The notes beneath the pieces are model-generated. The model did no database searches and was not told the DNA's origin. It was given only the letters and a program-made list of their open reading frames with translations. A stretch of DNA of 10,573 nucleotides from the NCBI GenBank assembly GCA_003024985.2, contig PXIH01S0012674.1. One strand, 5' to 3'. This document shows positions 7,257 to 10,573 of the stretch, piece by piece; the stretch's first letter is position 1, and every line of letters begins with the position of its first letter. Source of the stretch: Euperipatoides rowelli. Its lineage: Eukaryota > Onychophora > Udeonychophora > Euonychophora > Peripatopsidae. Made by a program: the position numbers and the translations under genes.

Positions 7257-8070
7257 GTTCTGAATGAGGGGGAGAGGGAGGTATCACTTAGATGGAAGGG
7301 CATTATGACCTGGTCAGCAATCAATGATCTGGCCTGTCCGACATTGTTCTTATATACTCTATCTTGTCTCCGATCCTTAAATTGGCATCCAAGAGTGAAG
7401 TGATTCATATTACTACAAACATTACATAGCTTAGCATAAGCAGGACGTATTCTTGCAGCATGCCGTCTTCCACATCTTTTGCAGTCATAAAGTTGAACAT
7501 TTGGTAAACGCTCCACAAATTATTTTTTTCTCATTGGATGGCACAATTTTATTTCCATGATATTTATATTCTTTGCACCTTGAAATAATTTTACCTGTGA
7601 ATGTAATGCCTCAGATGCTTGGCAATATTCAATTATTTTCTCTAGATTCAGATCTGGTAGCCTTAGTAGTTTCTCCTGTAGGGCCTCATCACCAATTCCC
7701 AGCACTATCCTATCATGTATCATTGAGTCATGATACATGATAGGATAGATTTTTATCAATTTTCTTAATTATTGTGTTAAAAATTGATCTAAAGTTCCTC
7801 CAGGTTTTTTATTTCTTGTGTAGAATTTAAAACGCCCATAAATAATATTTCTCCTCGGGTTACAATATTTTTCAAAGGCATTTAGAATCACCACAAAATG
7901 TTCTCCCACACTAAACATGATATTCAGCGTATCTATCACATTGTGAGCCTTGTCTATTAAGTTTAGGAACATTGCACATTTTATCTCATCCTCTGCCTTT
8001 TGTATTACCAGTTGCCAACAAACAATTGTTAAACCTGCTAACAATAGGCCTCAAAAATATTACCAGGCAT
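7214..8070 (-). pseudogene. Ty3/gypsy gag with zinc-knuckle region
   Basis: A likely start is the ATG at 8070 (MPGNIFEAY), followed by a frameshift. From 8044 to 7214 one frame runs through with only two in-frame stops (TAA at 7769-7771 and at 7520-7522). It reads AEDEIKCAMFLNLIDKAHNV, FEKYCNPRRN and LDQFLTQ, then MIHDRIVLGIGDEALQEKLL and LEKIIEYCQASEAL, which is the retrotransposon gag (capsid) pattern. The nucleocapsid part reads CKRCGRRHAAR and CNVCSNMNHFTLGCQ, a CCHC-type knuckle of Mag-like gags; the first motif has Arg where Cys is usual (RPAYAK). The stretch just before MIHDRIV is altered by an inverted duplication described separately. Confidence 0.8.
7705..7748. repeat. Perfect 19-bp inverted repeat with 6-base loop inside gag
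   Basis: CTATCCTATCATGTATCAT (7705-7723) is followed by TGAGTC and then by its exact reverse complement (7730-7748). On the minus strand the arm nearer the gag C-terminus (7705-7723) encodes the conserved MIHDRI. The other arm (7730-7748) encodes IYPIMYH, which does not fit the family pattern. Confidence 0.95.
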
Positions 8071-8104
8071 TCTAAATCCTCTGGTTATAGTGGCTTTAAT
8101 ATTA

Positions 8105-8116
8105 CACCCGGTTCCA
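8105..8116 (-). other. Candidate primer-binding site of the Ty3/gypsy element
   Basis: In minus sense TGGAACCGGGTG lies five bases (GTTAG) downstream of the proposed LTR end GGGGACA. A TGG-starting site just inside the 5' LTR is the expected position for pairing to a tRNA 3' CCA end. I cannot name the tRNA. It stands upstream of the gag start at 8070. Confidence 0.5.
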
Positions 8117-8132
8117 CTAACTGTCCCCATTA

Positions 8133-8138
8133 TTTATT
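8133..8138 (-). promoter_or_regulatory. AATAAA polyadenylation-type signal in candidate LTR
   Basis: AATAAA in minus sense lies about 11 bases before the proposed LTR end. The position suits the R-U5 region of a short LTR. A chance match is possible in AT-rich DNA. Confidence 0.35.
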
Positions 8139-8343
8139 TTAGCAGCACACAACAAAAATATAAGGACACACACAAAAAATATTTTAGCTATCAGAACCCG
8201 CTGCTAACACCGTGTGTCATTTCTTATAGTAGCATACTAATACTGTATATTAAATTAGTATCCAAAACATATACTATAATATATGAATATTTAATGGTCA
8301 AGATCGACATGTCCATGTGTATATTAATAACTCATGTCAACTA

Positions 8344-8435
8344 CTAACTACGGGTAACCCTGCTGACCCCAGCATGCCAATCAGACCTGCTAACTACGGG
8401 GTTGCCCTGTTGACCCTAGCTTGCAAAACATTAGG
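8344..8435. repeat. Two-unit tandem repeat, about 46 bp period
   Basis: CTAACTACGGG recurs at 8344 and 8390. The following bases are related with one indel: TAACCCTGCTGACCCCAGC in unit 1 against GTTGCCCTGTTGACCCTAGC in unit 2, then ATGCCAA against TTGCAAA. It is the most GC-rich part of the candidate LTR and is clearly diverged between copies. Confidence 0.8.
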
Positions 8436-8464
8436 GCCTACTACTAATCTAATGGTACTAAACA

Positions 8465-9790
8465 TTAATTAAATACAATATATGATACAAATGTTTAAAA
8501 ATTAAATCTCCACGGTAGAACTTTGCAAAGGAGACATAACATTAACTAATCTTTTGAATGTCTCTTTATAAGGCAACAAAAAGAACCCATCAATAAACCT
8601 AGTGTAATTCCTAAATCTCCTTTCTATTTTTTTAAATCACCATCATACAAAATATAAATACTAGTGTGACAATATTCAAAGATGGGTTGAATATATATGA
8701 ACAGTAAACAATAGTAGAAGCCATAATAGAACATAAACTTAAAACCATTTCTAATGTAACCAAACGCTTTATTGGCCCTCCCTATAAAGAAATTGACATG
8801 ACAGTTTTAAATAAAAAATTACACCAAAATCTCTTTGTGTAAAATTACTAGAAGTGGGTGAACTATCCAAACTATAATGAATATCCGAAGATCTAGAGAA
8901 CAATCTTATAAACCCGGCTTTTCCCAAATTAATGTTATTTAGACTACACCAGTTATCATTGCATCAATATCTTTCTGCAAGCAGATAGAATCGGAGTAAG
9001 AGTAGATGTGTCTGGCTAATTTAGCATGAGCTGCATAGATGAAAATATTAAAAGAAACAACAGCAGGAAAGTCAGCCATAAAAAATTAAATAGATAACTG
9101 GAGATAATTGAGCCTTGTGGAAAACCTTTAGATATATTAAAGTTAGAGCAGTAGATATTATTGACATCAATCCTAAAATTTCTACTATAAAGATAATTTG
9201 AAATCCAATTTACCAAATAGTTATCAAAATCAAAATTTACCAATTTGTCTAAAAATGTCCTATGAAAAACAGAAACAGTATCAAAAGTGGCCGAGAGATC
9301 AAAATAAACAACGTCTATTGGCACTCCAATCTTCCAGCCACCAATAATAATTTTTGTAGTATCAAACAAGTTTAGAGAAATAGAATATCCTTTACAAAAG
9401 TCATATTGGCAGTTAGAAAGGATATTATTAATAAAATAATGCTTTTCCATTCTGCCGGAATAACTCTTTTGGTTAGTTTAGCCAGGGCAGAAGTGGTAGT
9501 AATTGGTCTAAATGAATTAATTTCATTTTTTGGACCACCTTTATATCTGGAAATAATTATACCCAGTTTACATGAATGAGGCAATTTACCCCACTTCATA
9601 GAAGCATTAATAAACCTTTTTGAAAAAATGGTAAAAATCAGAATAAATTGATTTAAGCAAGTTGTTAGAGATACCATCAACTGAAGCAGCATTCAATTTT
9701 TTTTAAACTGAAAATAATACCCCTAATTTCTTGCTCATCAGTATAATCAAACCAAGAAGATTCCCCAAATTCCAAAATTAGATGTTCACA
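8465..9790 (-). pseudogene. Jockey-like LINE reverse transcriptase body, decayed
   Basis: Minus-sense fragments follow the Jockey/CR1-type RT order across several frames. They begin with YTDEQEIRGIIFSLKK, NAASVDGISNNLLKSIY, WGKLPHSCKLGIIISRYKG and INSFRPITTTSALAKLTKRV. Motif A is VVYFDLSATFDTVS with SNYLYSRNFRIDV, and motif B is GFPQGSIISSYLF. The motif C region is FIYAAHAKLARHI, then SICLQKDIDAM, WCSLNNINLGKAGF, RDFGVIF, NKAFGYIRNGF, PIFEYCHTSIYIL and IERRFRNYTRF, ending with FYRGDLIFKHLYHILYLI at about 8465. The YADD-type motif has lost both aspartates, and there are several stops and frameshifts, so it is dead. The endonuclease part is not visible upstream. The C-terminal tail is probably the fragment at 5005-5245. 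Confidence 0.85.
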
Positions 9791-9819
9791 TATGTGTGAT
9801 GATAGGCATCTTCCACACC

Positions 9820-10135
9820 CATGGCCGGATTTAAACTTGGTGAGGCCATGGGCTATATAAAGTTGGGAGGCCCCTTGTATTATTAGAATAAATTTTGATA
9901 AGGTTTTTTTTTAGTGAAAGTAGAACCCGGTCCATTAATAGGGAATGGTCAGAGGGAGGGGGTGAACAGATATAGTTAATTTTTATATTTTCGTGCAAAT
10001 GAAAGTGTACACATTATTTTGACCTAGATACTCCAATTAATGATTTAATTTGTTTTTTTTTTACAAGAGAAAGGCCCCCTGCATTATAAAGCCCTGGACT
10101 ACAGCCAGCCAAGCCCATATATAAATCCGTCCCTG
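9820..10135. mobile_element. MITE with long imperfect terminal inverted repeats
   Basis: The left end reads CATGGCCGGATTTAAACTTGG. The reverse complement of the right end reads CAGGGACGGATTTATATATGG. The similarity continues inward for about 70 bp with gaps, through the shared words GGCCATGGGCT / GTCCAGGGCTT, TATAAAG / TATAATG and GGAGGCCCCTT / GGGGGCCTTT. The interior is AT-rich and non-coding. The CAGGG-like tip suggests a hAT-type origin, but the flanks (TCCACACC and CTTATACT) do not form a target duplication, so the superfamily stays open. It sits just upstream (minus sense) of the Jockey-like RT body. Confidence 0.7.
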
Positions 10136-10254
10136 CTTATACTAATATACATCACATTTACATTTCTAAAAGTAAATAATTTATGAATGCCCATAGTCTC
10201 TATCAGATCATTTTATTGTTATTTTTAGATTTAAAAAAGATTTTAATATTATTA

Positions 10255-10342
10255 GGGGGGGGGGGGACAAATTTTCAAATCAGAGATTTTAAAATAAACT
10301 AGACTTAAATTATTTTTTAACTTAAACGGGGGGGGAGGGGGG
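10255..10342 (+). repeat. Two G-tracts (G12, and G8-A-G6) in AT-rich DNA
   Basis: Twelve consecutive G lie at 10255-10266. At 10328-10342 there are eight G, one A and six G. The 61 bases between are almost pure A/T. Each tract has enough G for a quadruplex, and both could also be prone to length errors in sequencing. Confidence 0.85.
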
Positions 10343-10354
10343 AGTTAAGTAAGA

Positions 10355-10573
10355 TTTTTTTTTTATAGTAAACCATCTTTATTCAAAAAATTACAATTAT
10401 CATCATCATTTGTAATTCAAAAAACACTCCAATATGCATTAGTGAAAACATTATAAAGTAAATCAAAATTAGATTATATAAAAAGACCAAGATCATTAAC
10501 AAAAATTGGCCAAATATTCCAGAAGCTTGTAACTTGGTCAAACTTAAGATAAGTTTGATCAAAAAGATAAAAA
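10355..10573 (-). mobile_element. Probable 3' end of another minus-strand LINE (poly-A tail and signal)
   Basis: In minus sense an AT-rich non-coding stretch ends GAATAAAGATGGTTTACTAT followed by ten A (T-run at 10355-10364). AATAAA (10378-10383) lies 13 bases before the A-run. That is the form of a LINE or other retroposed 3' end. A short hairpin (ATTACAA...TTGTAAT) precedes the signal. I recognise no protein sequence, so the family is unknown, and a processed pseudogene 3' UTR is an alternative. It continues off the right edge. Confidence 0.45.
10538..10558. repeat. 9-bp perfect hairpin with 3-base loop
   Basis: TCAAACTTA, loop AGA, TAAGTTTGA. It is part of the presumed LINE 3' UTR near the window edge. 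No role can be assigned. Confidence 0.7.

Larger units (their letters stand above)
5246..8464 (-). mobile_element. Decayed Ty3/gypsy LTR retrotransposon (Mag/K02A2.6-like), 3' truncated
   Basis: Minus-sense order is candidate 5' LTR, primer-binding site, gag with zinc knuckle, aspartic protease, RT, RNase H and the start of integrase. This is the Ty3/gypsy (Metaviridae-type) order. Multiple stops and frameshifts break every domain, so the copy is inactive. The integrase core, the chromodomain or tail (if any), the polypurine tract and the 3' LTR are missing; the sequence changes abruptly to Jockey-like coding sense at about 5245. No envelope-like gene is visible. The style of the protease-RT linker (NLIQRV...FEGIG) and of the IN N-terminus (LLKKYYMEGWPKKV) points to the Mag/K02A2.6 lineage. 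Confidence 0.85.
8122..8464 (-). repeat. Candidate 5' LTR of the Ty3/gypsy element
   Basis: In minus sense the segment would begin TGTTTAGTACC at 8464 and end AATGGGGACA at 8122, the TG...CA form, with a length of 343 bp. It is placed between a Jockey-like coding stretch, which is readable to about 8465, and the candidate primer-binding site. It has AT-rich TATA-like words in the middle, a polyadenylation-type signal close to its end and a two-unit 46-bp repeat near its start. No second copy exists in the window, so the ends are not proven. A shorter LTR ending at about 8339 (TGACATG...) is an alternative. Confidence 0.5.

Noticed and set aside
5554-8044. Possibility of an endogenous retrovirus with an envelope gene
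   Set aside because: The domains fit a Mag-like Ty3/gypsy retrotransposon. No envelope-like frame is present between integrase and the edge of the element, although the 3' part is missing, so this rests only on what remains.
8090-8347. Plus-strand open frame of 85 codons
   Set aside because: It spans the candidate primer-binding site and LTR, is low in complexity, and has no family resemblance. AT-rich DNA gives such frames by chance.
8344-8435. CRISPR-like direct repeats
   Set aside because: There are only two units, adjacent without spacers and diverged, in a eukaryotic retroelement context.
1-10573. tRNA, rRNA, riboswitch or a host protein-coding gene
   Set aside because: I found no cloverleaf, no rRNA-like block and no host-type domain. 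All coding sense recognised belongs to mobile elements.

Overview
This window looks like AT-rich, repeat-dominated DNA from an animal, most likely an invertebrate. It holds no recognisable host gene and no RNA gene. Everything I can identify is a transposable element or a remnant of one, and every retroelement lies on the minus strand. The species cannot be fixed from the sequence. The evidence for a metazoan is the mix of families: an endonuclease-encoding two-ORF LINE of L1/Tx1-like type, a Jockey/CR1-like LINE, a Ty3/gypsy (Mag/K02A2.6-like) LTR element, a hAT-type terminus and a MITE.

Layout, left to right. (1) Positions 1 to about 4560 hold a nearly complete LINE, read right to left. ORF1 (4486-3335) is gag-like with a CCHC knuckle. 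ORF2 (3345-39) carries an AP-endonuclease, a reverse transcriptase and a C-terminal zinc motif, and is broken by one frameshift near 2760. ORF2 begins inside the last codons of ORF1. The LINE's 3' end lies off the left edge. (2) Positions about 4560-4880 are AT-rich and unassigned. (3) About 4880-4998 is the terminus of a hAT-like DNA transposon ending in GTTTGAGACCCCTG. (4) About 5005-5245 encodes the C-terminal tail of a Jockey-like RT protein. (5) 5246-8464 is a decayed Ty3/gypsy element in the order (minus sense) LTR, PBS, gag, protease, RT, RNase H and the start of integrase. Stops and frameshifts break it, and it lacks the rest of integrase and its 3' LTR. (6) 8465-9790 is the RT body of a Jockey-like LINE. 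(7) 9820-10135 is a MITE of about 316 bp with long imperfect inverted ends. (8) 10136-10354 is AT-rich with two G-tracts. (9) 10355-10573 looks like the poly(A)-tailed 3' end of another minus-strand LINE.

The main inference is a nested history. The Jockey-like coding sense stops at about 8465 and appears to resume, with no obvious gap, at about 5245. This suggests the Ty3/gypsy element inserted into a Jockey-like ORF and then lost its 3' end up to the target junction. The hAT terminus cuts into the tail of the Jockey fragment, and the L1/Tx1-like LINE adjoins or interrupts the hAT piece.

I see no sign of a new multi-gene biological system. The points worth a second look are the nesting, a perfect 19-bp inverted repeat inside gag that looks like a template-switch mutation, the ORF1/ORF2 start-stop overlap in the LINE, and the loss of the catalytic aspartates in the Jockey-like RT. 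All family assignments come from motifs read by eye, not from database searches.
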